Below, one piece after another: positions 1 through 11,600 of a stretch of 64,000 nucleotides of DNA. Location of the stretch: the NCBI GenBank assembly GCA_029465975.1, contig CM055743.1, positions 18,271,507 through 18,335,506 of the forward strand, read 5' to 3'. The DNA is from Dallia pectoralis. Taxonomy: Eukaryota; Chordata; Actinopteri; Esociformes; Umbridae. Every line of letters begins with the position of its first letter. Positions within the stretch are counted from its first letter, which is position 1. The notes beneath the pieces are model-generated. The model was not told the DNA's origin, made no database searches, and saw only the letters and a program-made list of their open reading frames with translations. The translations under genes and the position numbers were made by a program.

Positions 1-307
1 CCGTATGCAGGAGACCAGCGTATCGTTTGGCTACCAGCTGGATGTACCTAAAGCCAATTTGCTTTTCAAAGGTTTCACCTTTTTGCTTTCTCTAGAAACG
101 TGATAAATAAAATGGCCTGTGTCTCCATATTAGCATCTTAATATTGTCTCTTCCTCTTCTTCACTAGGCTCCATAGATAGCAACTGGCAGGTGGGAGCCA
201 CACTAGAGAAGAAACTCCTTCCTCTGCCCCTCTCGTTGGTTTTGGGGGCGTACCTCAACCACAAGAAGAACAAGTTCCAATGTGGTTTTGGCGTAACCAT
301 CGGTTAG
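1..307 (+). CDS. tomm40: Mitochondrial import receptor subunit TOM40, C-terminal end (partial)
   Basis: Two exons of the beta-barrel channel of the outer-membrane TOM complex, which passes nuclear-encoded precursors into mitochondria. Exon A (1-71, reading from base 2) encodes a stretch including SVSFGYQLDVPKANLLFK. It joins in phase to exon B (168-307), which contains SIDSNWQVGATLEKKL and ends NKFQCGFGVTIG followed by TAG. These are the last beta-strands of TOM40; human TOMM40 ends in a near-identical NKFQCGFGLTIG. The intervening intron (72-167) has a plain GT followed by a poor donor (GTTTCA) and a good acceptor (TTCACTAG). The rest of the gene lies to the left of the window. TOMM40 is the immediate neighbour of APOE in mammals, which fits the apolipoprotein genes that follow. 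The strand and the C-terminus are secure; only the weak donor is odd. Confidence 0.93.
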
Positions 308-538
308 ACTGATCCGATGGCAGGAAAGCCTGTCGGCAGAACTCACAGAATGGACAGACAAACAGACCATGGACAGACAGGTTGACAACGCCAGGGCTTC
401 CCGGCTGCGTCTCGCATCACTTAATTTGTCCTCGTTCTCCGACTACTAAGACGTTAATGGTTGTTGATTTTGACCGGATTACATTTCCTCAATGCGTTGT
501 AATAACTTGATTATGGTAAAGAAGCAGAAGGTTTTGTA

Positions 539-544
539 AATAAA
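539..544 (+). terminator. Polyadenylation signal AATAAA of tomm40
   Basis: First canonical AATAAA downstream of the tomm40 stop codon, giving a 3' UTR of about 250 bases. Inferred from motif and position only. Confidence 0.5.
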
Positions 545-559
545 AATAATGCATCTTTA

Positions 560-1543
560 GGATTAAGATAATCAAATGATTATAGTTTGGGGCGGGGTTA
601 ATGGAAATACGTTGATGCGATTGGACAATGGCCGAATACGTCCGTGACTAACATACAAAGACCAGCGTAGCAGATGGCAGTGAAACAGGATATCATTAAA
701 CTTGTTTGTTGTTAGGAATCCATTGAATTACCCAGTACTCTTGTTTTTAGGTGTTTGCCTGTCCAGCTTTCTTTAGCTCTGTCCAATTTTATTCGTTTGT
801 ACTGTATGGTCTGTCTAGGCGTGAAGTGGAACGGAGATGTCATCATGTGTTTTTGTTTTTTAATGATTTTTTTTGGCACAAGGATGGGTATGCAATGGGC
901 GGGTAAATGTCACGGTTCTAAATCTGTTTTTGTGTCCTCGTCTTTTTCATATTGGTACATATATATGAATCCATATATAGAACCTGTATATATCTATTGG
1001 GGAAAAGGATAAATGCCATTTCTAACAAACCTCTGGGTGCATTATTTGTCGTCAGTTGTGTGTAATGTGTTTTCTGACTGTCATTGATGCTTCGTGTTTT
1101 CCTGCACACGTAACTATCTCCGTGATCAGTGTTCCCTGTTTTTAGGGTGCGTATTTTGATGGTAAAACTTAAGGTATAACCAACAGGTGTCCATGTTGGA
1201 TACATAGAGTCTCTGGAGTTAAGTAGCTACTTATGTTAATTGTTTTCTAAGTCACGCCAAACTTTATTGGTAGCATGTAGTATAGGTCATAAATCATTTT
1301 TAATTTCTACTTGGTGATAAATAACATGGCACAAAAAGCTAGACCAGACAGTTAAGGTGCTTTAGTTTTGTTTTAATAAATACATGTGCTGTTTTTGCTC
1401 ATGACTAATTTCTATATAGCCAGATTGTTATTGTTCTGTTTAACAGCTTCTGTAATAGAGTCTTGAGTCCATATAACTATTACAATTAAATAACATGTGA
1501 TAGAACATTTACATATAATTATAACCGTCTACCATCGTTCAGA
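560..1543. other. Intergenic spacer between tomm40 and apoa4 with apoa4 3' UTR
   Basis: No gene is seen. The right part is the likely 3' UTR of apoa4 on the minus strand; a minus-strand AATAAA sits at 1263-1268. Short open frames here have no protein-like character. Confidence 0.5.
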
Positions 1544-2553
1544 TTACTGTTTTTTCTCTGTGAAGGAGTGCCAAAGCGCAGCCAGTTGGGACTTCAGGTC
1601 CTCTGCCAATGGATCCAGGTTCTTCAACTCCTCTCCATAGGGAGACAGGTTCTGCTTGATCTCCTGGGTTCTCTGGTTCAGCTGGGTCTGGAAGGTCTGT
1701 GTCAGCGGAATTATGGTCTTCTGAAACTCTTTGAGGTTCTGGAGAACTTTCTGCTTCACCTCCTCGGTGTAGGGTCCTAGTTGGGCCTGTATTTGCTGCA
1801 CACTCTGGTCCATGGTTTCTTTGAGCTCCTCGCTCTTCTGGAGCAGGCTGGCCGGCTCAGAGTCAAAGGTTTCCACATAAGTGGTTATGTCGCGCTTCAT
1901 CTCCTCCACCTGCCTCGCGAGGTCCGCTTTCAGCTCATCCGAATATGGCTGCAGCTCGGCTGTCGTGGCGCTCAAGTCCCTTTCAAAACGTGCCTTCAGC
2001 AGCTCGGCCTCCTGGGAGAGCTTGGCGAGCAGGTCGTGGGTCAGAGGAGTCACCTGACTGCGCATGGCCACGGTGTACTGGTTCACAGCATCAGTGCTCT
2101 CTGTAATCCTGGTGCTATGGAAACGGAAGAGGGCAAAGGTCACTACAACGGCCTGGTCAATGAAGTGAACAAAGAAACGGAGTGCTGAGTTGCTCTCAAA
2201 CTCCTTAACATTGTTATATTATTTTCTTGAGGCAGTGAGACGTACTTTACTTCGCGTGCAACCTCCGACTCTCTGATCTTCTGCAAGGTGCCCTCGGCGG
2301 TGAGCGTTGCCTTGGCGACGTAGTCCCAGAATGCATCTCTGAATATGTCCAGCTGTTGCTTAGGTGGGTCCTGCCACAAAACATTGGCATTGCACGCTGT
2401 CGGAGTGAGAATTTAGTTTAAAGTTTGAGTGCATATATTTATGTTTGTTATTAAGACCACATTGTTGAATTTATAACACCGCAGAAAGAAATATGAATAA
2501 TATCTCCACTCACCTGTGAAAACAGCAAGAGCAAGCACAGCTAATACCTTCAT
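1544..2553 (-). CDS. apoa4: Apolipoprotein A-IV-like exchangeable apolipoprotein
   Basis: A secreted lipid-binding protein of the apoA-I/A-IV/E family, carried on lipoproteins made by intestine and liver. Three coding exons: 2514-2553, 2246-2396 and 1544-2108, joined in phase to give about 251 residues. The start MKVLAVLALAVFT is a signal peptide; the mature N-terminus contains DAFWDYVAKATLTAEGTL, typical of fish apoA-IV. The last exon is an uninterrupted run of 11/22-residue amphipathic helical repeats punctuated by proline (LGPYTEEVKQ, LSPYGEELKN), ending SFTEKKQ. The middle donor is GTACGT at 2240-2245, chosen because it alone keeps the frame. The residue at the first junction is alanine (ACNAN), where fish homologues I recall have glycine. 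The gene lies head to head with apoe, the arrangement of the known teleost apoE/apoA-IV clusters. It could be labelled apoA-I-like by some pipelines; A-IV fits better. Confidence 0.86.
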
Positions 2554-2641
2554 GGCTGGGCTGTAGGCAGCGTGTTTCTTACCAGTTGGAGAGCTTGTCC
2601 TTAGATCTGGTAGTGTGTTCCAGGTATCAGGACTGTGTGTG

Positions 2642-2657
2642 TATATATATATATATA
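2642..2657 (-). promoter_or_regulatory. TATA-rich core promoter of apoa4
   Basis: An alternating TA run lies about 90 bases upstream of the apoa4 ATG on the minus strand. A start 25-30 bases downstream would leave a 5' UTR of about 65 bases. It may equally be a short TA microsatellite, but position and strand fit a TATA box. Confidence 0.45.
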
Positions 2658-2699
2658 GTGGGCTGAGGGTTGTAATACAGAACAAAGTCTGGGCCGGAG

Positions 2700-4090
2700 T
2701 GCCCTGCTGTATGTCCTGAGACCATCTGCTGCCACATCATGACCTCAGAACCTTGATGACACGTTAGAAACCAGGATGACCTACTTAGAGTAGTAATAAG
2801 TCAAGCCATGATGTAATGTCATTTAAATACCACTGAGTTACTTCATCTAGATCAGGGGGTCTGTTTATTTATTTATTTTTAAGTGCCAATTAATCGTGTG
2901 TGTGTGATGCACTGATGACTAATAGACTCTGAACTTTCATTTTAAGGTACATGTCATATAGTAACAAAGACTCAAATAAGGTACATGTCACGCATACCTG
3001 TGAGATTATTACCTGCTCTGGTACCTGCTGTACATATCTAATGCTTACGCATTGCTTTATGGGTTTGATTTATCCCTGACACTTAACTTCAAAGCTAAAG
3101 GAATTCCAGGTTCTAGACAGAACCCAGAGAGCTGGACCATTGTATCGTATACCAACGTAAACAATGTCTGAATAAGACTTGCGGGGGTCGAAGGTCAGTC
3201 AAAATGCCATCATGTTCTCTGCTATTCTTATAGTCCTTATCCATAGACCTTTGAAATAGTGTACTGATAAGATTCTTTCTAGGATCGGTGCGAGTTCACT
3301 CTGTAATTCACAAATACTTGTTTCGAAAGTTGGGATGCCATTTTTAAAAAGGCAACTGATTTTTAATAAAGGCTTCCAAAAGTCCTCACAACCATTCAAA
3401 AGATTACATGCAGTACAGCGTTTCTTTCGATAACATCACATGTACAATAACATAAAGCAATTTCATCTGTAACTGGTAGGCAGCTTGACACAGTACATTT
3501 TTGAATTCTTGGTGATTCTACTAAGCTTTAACAGTTTTACGCCGGTTTGTAAATAATAGTGCACATACACACAGTGTCCTGTTCATTTAGTTTGCAAACT
3601 TTTACATTACCAGGTCATTTGCCACTGCAGGACCCCCTGCTATTAAAAATGTGTGGCCCTCTACAGGGAATGCTGGGTAATTCCTAAATTAAAAGGAAAC
3701 CCACCAGGGGTTAGAAACAAACCACGTCCCTCTTTGAGGTGTCTAGTTGCTCCGTCCCTTGATTCGGTAAGATCATGATGATTAACTAATGACCTGATAA
3801 GACGAGGCCCGCGTGGAATTTGGTTTCAGTTTATAATGGAACTATAATCAGACGTTTTTACTGGACTGTATTGAGCTGTGTGTCATGTGTCCTGTGTCCT
3901 GTGTGTGTGTGTTCTCCTGACACTTTAACACTGCATGATAGCGTGTGATTGTGTGTGATAGTGCTGTAACGACTCAATAGTGCAACGTGGAACCAAAACA
4001 ATAAAAAAACATTCCTTATGGGTGGAGAACTTCGGACACAGGTTGGCCGTTCACCCCGTGGCATTTATCAAATTACGTCATAGCAATCAA
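2700..4090. other. Intergenic region between divergent apoa4 and apoe promoters
   Basis: About 1.4 kb between the two TATA elements. No coding potential is seen. As the shared upstream region of two divergently transcribed liver/gut apolipoprotein genes it probably holds regulatory sites, but none is clear enough to call by eye. Confidence 0.4.
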
Positions 4091-4095
4091 AGTTG

Positions 4096-4103
4096 TATAA
4101 ATA
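4096..4103 (+). promoter_or_regulatory. TATA box of apoe
   Basis: TATAAATA lies about 30 bases before the likely start of a short non-coding exon that ends in a good donor (TCTAAG, then GTACGT). Strong by sequence and position. Confidence 0.6.
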
Positions 4104-4127
4104 TCCAGTGAGCCTCACAGTCAGGAT

Positions 4128-4161
4128 ACTCACAGCAACAGGACAACAGAGAATTTCTAAG
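4128..4161 (+). other. apoeb: Non-coding first exon of apoe (approximate start)
   Basis: Short 5' UTR exon between the TATA box and the donor at 4162. The next exon begins at 5072 after a TTCCAG acceptor and carries the ATG at 5093. An untranslated exon 1 is also the APOE arrangement in mammals. The left edge is inferred from TATA spacing only. Confidence 0.5.
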
Positions 4162-5092
4162 GTACGTTATTGACTCGTGTACACTTTGTTTTAAACGTGT
4201 AATCTTTTCTCTGCTAGGTAATTTTGCATGAAAATGAGACAATGTATTACTGAGTAAACAAGCAAACTGAATATTAGTAATTTTTTAAGGCCAGGATTTA
4301 AGCCTGGTTTAGAGTTAATAAGGCATTGAGGATTTTAAAGGAAATCTTTTGGCGTTCACAGATATTCCATTCATGGTACCAAGTGGATATGTCAACTTAA
4401 TCTGAAATTACCTTTAATAATTGCTTAATTACTTAAAAACAAAATACCATTCGATTTTTTTATCATTGTCAAATTGAAATAAACTCAGGGATAAGCGCTA
4501 GGTGCCGTCTAAAATAATAAATCCACTACTAGGGTGTCATCTTCACAGGTATATTTTCCCTTTACAACTATAAATCTGTGGTCATTGAATTATTATTGTG
4601 ATTATAAACACTATAGACATTGCTACGGCAATCAAAGAATAGTTCCGTGTACAATAAAGGAGGGATCAGACAATCTCCACTATGCTGTATTCACACAGAA
4701 GTTCTCTGAATTTAACTTTGGAATAAATTGTGTTACTATCTATTAGAGTGTGAGTACTTGGGCCACATCCTTGGCAGGTATCACTTTTCAGAATACTAAG
4801 TCTGTGTGGATGAGATGAATACTGTAAAACTTGTAATTAATCCCCACTTTAAGGTCCAAGTACCTGAGAGTTGTCCTTGAGTTATTAAATTGACCACTGG
4901 AAAATAATGGCCTCCATAGTGCAATACATGCGTAATTAGACAATAAAAGCATTAACCTAAATATATTTGTAGATATATTTTTCGTGTATAATTGATCTTC
5001 TATATCATGCTGCTGTAGGTCATCGAATCAAACTGACATGTTGTCTGAACGTACTTCTACTGTGTTTCCAGGTGTGTGATTTGCAGAACACC

Positions 5093-6599
5093 ATGAAGGC
5101 TGTTGCAGTTGTCCTCGCTCTCGCTGTCCTCTCAGGTAAACAAGCGGCTGAGGACGTGTGTTTCATATGCAGTTCCTTATTGGCCTTGGTCAAGTGAAGG
5201 GTGCTTAAAGGAAACTACGCTTCCATTATGGCACCAGAACTAGTAAAACATTTGATTGGTTTGGGATTATCCGAAACGTTACAGTGACGGATGAAGGACC
5301 GGGGCAGTTGGGTAATTCTGTTCCTCCTCCGTAACTACAGGCTGCAATGGGTGGGTGTTACCCATGCAGGACGAGCCCCAGCCACCCTGGGAGAAGACCA
5401 TCGAACAGTTTAAGGAATACCTATCTGGCCTGACCACTAAAGCCGACGAGGTGGTGACGAACATCAAGGCCACGGAGCTGGGCCGAGAACTGGAGTGAGT
5501 TCACTGCTTGTGTTCGTTTACAGCGATGCATCAGGAGAGTAGTTATCTCAGTAACTATTATGGGCTGGTTTCCATGACACTGATACGTATAGGACTGGAG
5601 TACTCTAAGTGCACCTCCATCTTGGAAAGTTATTATGGTATGGTAGAAGGTGTACGTCATAACGTATGCATTATGTGTGATGCAAAATGCTATCAAAGTG
5701 ACATACATTCTTCTATAATATAAATCCTATATATTAGTTTATCTCGTTGGCAACACATCTGGCTGTTTCTCATTCCAGTACTCTGATCGCTGACACCATG
5801 TCCGAGCTGAACCAATACACGGACGACATAAAGACCAAACTGGGCCCCCTCACCAAAGAAACCGCAGAGCGTCTGGCCAATGACTTGCAGATCGTCGCCA
5901 ACAAGATACAGGTCAACATGGTCGAAGCCAAGGAGCGAATCACCAGCTACACTCAGGAATTCCAGTTGGTAGTGGAGCAGAATGCCGACGACGTCAAGAC
6001 TAAGATCAAGACGTACAACCGCAAGCTGAACAAGCGTCTCAATAAGGAAATTGAGGAGATCCACAGGTGACTTGGCTGCCTAGCATTAGCGCAACGCCTC
6101 CAAATCACTAGGAACTCCTAGCATGTCTTTCACACACGATTTCCGCTCTGTTTTAGCAAAGTGGCTGCCTACCTGGAAGAGCTGCAGTCTCTAACCTCCA
6201 CTAATGTGGACTCTGTGAAGGATCGCTTGGAGCCATATGTCGGCCAGGTGCGCCAGAATGTTGAGGACAAGATGGCCACCCTGGGAAAATTGCTGATGAC
6301 ACAAGCGGAACAGGTGCGTACTCTGTAGGTAGCCCATGGTGCAATGCATTCTGGGTAGATTTGACTCCCACTGGGGTCATCCGCACGACACAATCAAGGC
6401 GTGACCGTGAATACATCTTCATAAGAATCTCCTAAACAGTCTTCTTTTGGGTCGGCCTCAGGTGAAGGACACGCTGCAGTCCAAGGCAGAAGATCTCCGC
6501 AGCATCCTTGAAGACAAGACGGAGGAAGCGCGCACCTGGTTCAAACCCTACAGCGACCAAATCCGGGATCAGGCTAAAGCCATCATTGAAACCATGTGA
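5093..6599 (+). CDS. apoeb: Apolipoprotein E
   Basis: A secreted lipoprotein ligand for LDL-receptor family uptake. Five coding exons: 5093-5135, 5341-5494, 5779-6066, 6157-6313 and 6462-6599, all in phase, giving about 259 residues. The signal peptide is MKAVAVVLALAVLS; the mature chain starts GCNGWVLPMQDEP. Residues ~66-160 are amphipathic helices closely matching zebrafish apoEb as I recall it (TLIADTMSELNQY, VEQNADDVKTKIKTYNRKL). The basic stretch NRKLNKRLNK at residues ~146-155 corresponds to the receptor/heparin-binding helix of mammalian APOE. The C-terminal helices end IRDQAKAIIETM. Introns split the helical region after residues ~162 and 214, where mammalian APOE has a single last exon. 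It is head to head with apoa4 and next to tomm40, supporting orthology. The identity is firm; the a/b paralogue suffix is a guess. Confidence 0.88.
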
Positions 6600-6897
6600 A
6601 TCAGCCACTATACAGGCATAAACCCATCATGCTCTATTAAACTAAATGCTTTCACAAGGCGGGGAGATGTGCAAATGTTTGTTATCTCAATCACCAATAT
6701 TTGGCTGAGCACAGAATTTGCAGGATATCCGATGATCAATTGAACAAATGGATTTGTTTTGATATCCTCTCTCCCACAGTGACTTCCCACTCTACTAAAC
6801 AAGCTTGAACACATTCACAGAGTTCAATATAATACCAATACAATATGTTTTGGTAGGTGCCAAAGTATCCCTACTACCTGGGGCTTATTTAATCAAT

Positions 6898-6946
6898 AAT
6901 AAAAAACCACACTGTGTGACTGTGGCGAGTCCATCAATCAAATAAA
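6898..6946 (+). terminator. Two polyadenylation signals of apoe
   Basis: AATAAA at 6898-6903 and again at 6941-6946, about 300 and 345 bases after the apoe stop codon. Confidence 0.55.
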
Positions 6947-6949
6947 AAA

Positions 6950-8524
6950 CATACGTTTCTCTTCTGTGATTTGTATTCTTATTCTTTTAACATTTAAATC
7001 GCATGATGTTCATCATAAGAGAACAGATCACTCAATTAACAGCAAATAATACTTAACATTTCTGTAATAAGAACTGGAAAATACTGGAAATGCGGTAAAT
7101 AAATAAAAAGAGTTGCTAAAAGTAAAGCAATTGATTATTAGTGACTAGTAAAAAAAAACATGCATACACTATGTGATAACGTATTAGTGATTGTGTTATA
7201 ATAAACACAAATCATATAATATTAGTGGTCGTCCATGTCCATCCATATTACACTGAACCCGTATTCATCAAAAATATGTTCATCTGAATACATCTCCTTA
7301 ATCTGAGCCCTAATGAGCAACACACACAGTATGCAGCCCTGAGGTCATGTGAATACTAGGAGCAGATGTACACACCTATTTAAAAGCAAACATGTTACAC
7401 TTATCACAGACCTAGATCGTGAAAAAAATTCAATAAATAACATTAACTGAATTTAAAAAAATTCACAGTGGAGAAAGTACAACAAAAAAATGTTTACACA
7501 AAAAGTCATAATACTACTACTCTTGTTATCAACTTTTATTATAAGTACACAAACAAAAAATACTTGCATTAATGAGTGACATCTTAAGAGTGAAAAAAGT
7601 GTACACATCAGAACTAACATAAGTGTAGACAATATTTTTGTCGACAAATTTCATAAATGTTCACTAGTTTGTGCACACAGTGCCTACATTGTCATTGGTT
7701 GGTAAACTGCATATCCCTAGCAACAACAAAAAAAAATGTTACCTAGCAACAAAAAAGACACTGTTAACTGAATCAGTTAAACTGCTAGAAAAATATCCAT
7801 CATCATCTAACCTCCATGAATTTGGAGTTTGTTCTCATTAGTTTAGTGTGGACACACACTGATGTCTTACTGAATACCCGTGGACATTTCTGACCATAAA
7901 CAACTACAGATTAAAATACTGTAACAAACAAACTATTCACATTTTCAGAAAAACAAAGATAAACAAAACAAAGGTAAGTAATTACCATTTCCCATGCCAT
8001 TCAATGTTTCAAAAGCAAACCAAACGATGGACACAGGCTTGTACAATATTTGTCATCTAATCAAAATGGTCAACATGCCTTCGTAACCTCAGCCTGTAAA
8101 GCCTGTAAAGTTCTGTGTTCCAAAATGTACTATCTATACAATGTAAAACATAAAACTATGAAAGACTCTGTGTTTATATACATACAGCTTTCACAAACAG
8201 AGATCAAGTAAGCAGCAGGATATATTCGAGAAACAGGGTATGACACGTGTATTTGAGTCACAGGGCACATTTCTGTAGTAGCATACAAAAAACATGTGTA
8301 TAAAAATGTAATCATTTTCAAAGGGGTAATACAATCAAATATTTTAAAAATCCCAATCCGTCAGTGAAACTGTAACTGCTTTTAACAGTGTCATTTGGTT
8401 TCAGTGATTTTACATTTAAGTTACTACTTCATTAAATTAATAAAAGTTAAAGTTGTTATTAAAGTTGTTATTGCTGTATATGAGTGAATATCAAAAGTTT
8501 ACACCCGCTTATTTAAAATGCAGC
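6950..8524. other. AT-rich spacer between convergent apoe and zinc-finger genes
   Basis: No gene is seen. The sequence is very AT-rich, with many A-runs. Its right half may be the 3' UTR of the zinc-finger gene on the minus strand. Confidence 0.4.
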
Positions 8525-8680
8525 TTATATATACATATATATATATATACATGCCATGTATGTATGTAAGTGTGTCAGTGTACATTTACATACATATATG
8601 TACATATGTACCGTGGATATAAAGTCTACACACCCCTCCCAGGTTTTTGTGATCATAATGTTGTGTATATAAATAATGTT
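8525..8680. repeat. TA/TGTA microsatellite and dispersed-repeat fragment
   Basis: Positions 8525-8607 are alternating TATA, CATA and GTAT tracts. Positions 8608-8665 contain GGATATAAAGTCTACACACC and a following CAGGTTTTTGTGAT. I recall this pair from an interspersed DNA repeat common in fish genomes, but cannot name the family. Confidence 0.4.
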
Positions 8681-8691
8681 TATGGCGCCTT

Positions 8692-11600
8692 TCACTTTAC
8701 GCCTCTGGCGTGATGCAAGTAATGCTCATGTAGCTCGGAGATGTCACCAAACGTCACCGAACAATCGGCACACTCGTAGCCGCCGAATTGCGGGTCTTTG
8801 CCTCCTTGCATCACAATTTGCTTTGAGGCTCTAAAGAAAGCGTCATCATCACCGGCAAACTTTGCCCCTCTCGGAGTTTGTACATTCATCGTTTGACATG
8901 ACGAGCGAGACGTATGGGTCTGAATGGGCGTGCCGTCTGGCACAGTTGGCGTCGGTACATGGATAAGAATACATGATGATGGGGGCGAGGGTTGAGATGG
9001 ACGGCAGGGGCTCGCCTCACAACGATCGTTTCTAGGGCCGGTTTGCTCTTCATATTCAAGTAACACAGTGTTACGGGAAAGAACTGAGGGCGAGCTAGAG
9101 TTCGAAATACTTGGGGAATCTTCTTCGGTATCTGAAATAGTGACTGGTGGCTGTGAAACTATTTTAGGAACGACGTACAGCCGATCGGGGTTACGATACC
9201 GATAGAGGTGCTTTTTCGTTGACGTAGAAAGACAAGGTCTTTTCTGAGGGGAAAACACGACTCTCTCAGCATGTTCATTTGAGAGCTTGTAGGTAAGGGA
9301 TGAAGAAACAATATTAGCTAAACTGCTAAATGTGTTCCCGTCGTGGCGAGAATGACAAACCTGATGGGACCGGAGAAATTCAGTGGTTGTAAATCTGCCG
9401 TTACATTTCCTACAGCGATGCGGAAAACGAAGTGGTTCCAGTGAGCCATGAGGTAGCGGAATAACGGGGCGGCCTTCGTGAGACTGCAAGTGATCCCGTA
9501 AGGCTTGGTTACTAGGGAATGGCAACCTGCAAGGAAGGCAGTAGTGCGAGATAGCACCCGTGTGTAAAAGTCGATGCCTCTCCAAGTTTCGTAAACTGGA
9601 GAACCACTTGCCGCACGTGTCACATGCAGGGCTTCTACTGGGCTGGTGATTTTTGCACAGATGGGCATTTAAGTCTTCTTCGACGACATATGCATTGGGA
9701 CACAAGGGACAAGCGTATGGTCTCTGGGCCGCGTGTTCGTTCATGTGCTCTCTGTATGAGCCGAAGAAGCGAAACTTACAATTACACTGAGTGCATGAGA
9801 ACATAAAGCGCTTCTCTCTGTGTAGACCCTGATGCAACCAGAGCTTGTTCCAATGGGTAAAAGATTTCCCGCATTGTCGACACGAATATCTGTCACACGG
9901 GGCGTGGGTCCGTAAACGAGTCCGAAAACCGGACGTTTTTTCAGCAACACACAAAGAACTGCAGCTCATTGCAGTAAGGGAAGATCGAACAGGATTTGGA
10001 CGCCTGGAGTTTGGGGGAGAAGATGGCGTGATCGCAAATACATTCCCTGGGGTCTGGCGAGCCGAGTTGGGGTTTTGTTGAACATCTGAGGAATACACCT
10101 CCAAAGGTTGCAGAGATGGCCGGAGCTCGGCCTCCTCGCGTTGAGGACGCTGGTCGTCTGTAGACGTTTCCTGGTGATCCTCGTGATGAGAATCTAAATC
10201 AATCTCCGATTCCTTACTGGGCACAGATTGGGGTTTTTGCCAGACGTCAGACAAGGCGGAATTGCATGCCTTCTGCTCCCCACTTGATTTACAGCAAACT
10301 TGACAATGGACAAATTTATCAACCAGCTCCTGATCATACTGTTGTCCACAGATCTCACAAAGATCCGGCTCGCTGTAAGTGTGAGTCTGTAAATGAAGGA
10401 TGTACTGGCACCAGTGACGATAAAGTTGTTTGCAAATCTGACATTTAAAGTACACCGGGGTATTAATTTGCTTATCGGACCTTTTCTCCACCAGAAAGCC
10501 CTCAATATAATCTTCGCTATCATTTTCGTCTCTTAGTCCGAAACACACGTTGGCGGCTTGATGGGATCGCAAGGATGAGAAGTTGCTAAACGATTGACCA
10601 CAAAGGTTACAGAAGAAAGGCGACTCCCCCAAGTGCATATTAGTGTGTGCTTTTAACTCTCTTAACAAATCAAATGCTTTTCCACACACAGAACAAGCAT
10701 ACGGTTTAACTGGCCAATGTTTCCTCTTGTGTGGGTTGAAACTTGAGGACTTGCTAAACCTTTCGTTGCAAATGTTGCACGTAAAACGCCTCTGACCTCT
10801 GTGTAATTCTAGGTGCTTCTGCAATGTGGCCTTATGGAAAAAATCTTTGAAACAAGTTGAGCATCTCAGGGATTTCAAGCCATTTGCAGAGACTGGGGAA
10901 TCTGTATAGTCGGCATATGGTTGTATCTTAACTGCGCTTCTTGGATTAACTCTTGGATTAATCCAATGGAACCTCTTGGTGCCTTTAATATGGATCTTGA
11001 AATGATCAATCAAGTCCTCTATGTTCGGAGACTGAGTGAAGCAATACGGGCATTGCAGAGGTCCGTGTTGTTCGTGGATGTTTGAGTGTGAGTTAAGTTG
11101 AGAGATCTGGGCAAAGCTCTTGCCACACTTCTGGCATCTGTAAGGCTTCTCGCCGGTGTGAATGCGCTTGTGAATTGTATACGCCGATATGTGACGAAAT
11201 GTGCGACCGCAGTAAAGACATGACATAGGTTTCTTAGTCTTCCGATTCTGTCGGAGCACACTTGACGTCCGGCATTTAGCAGAAACTGAAAGGGGCTGGT
11301 CTCGAGGATTGCTCTTCATATGAACAAGGTCGTTGTTTGTAACTGCTTTATGTTCTTTTTCATTTTCAACACTTTCCAATGTGGCATTCTCTGTTAACGA
11401 TTGACAGAGACTAGATTTAAAAGGGAGTCCAGGGTTGACAATGGATGACTGAACCAGCGCCTCAAGAGCATCTCTGCAGTTCACGTTGGAGAGCCGGCGT
11501 TTGGACTTTACTTTTGTAGCCCATCCAGTTTTATTTGGTCTGCGTCTCTTCTTCTTGCCGGGTACATTATGAGGAGGTTTTGTGACGGTGGCTTTTATTG

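Noticed and set aside
1568..2188. Plus-strand leucine-rich frames
   Set aside because: Antisense shadows of the amphipathic-helix repeats of apoa4.
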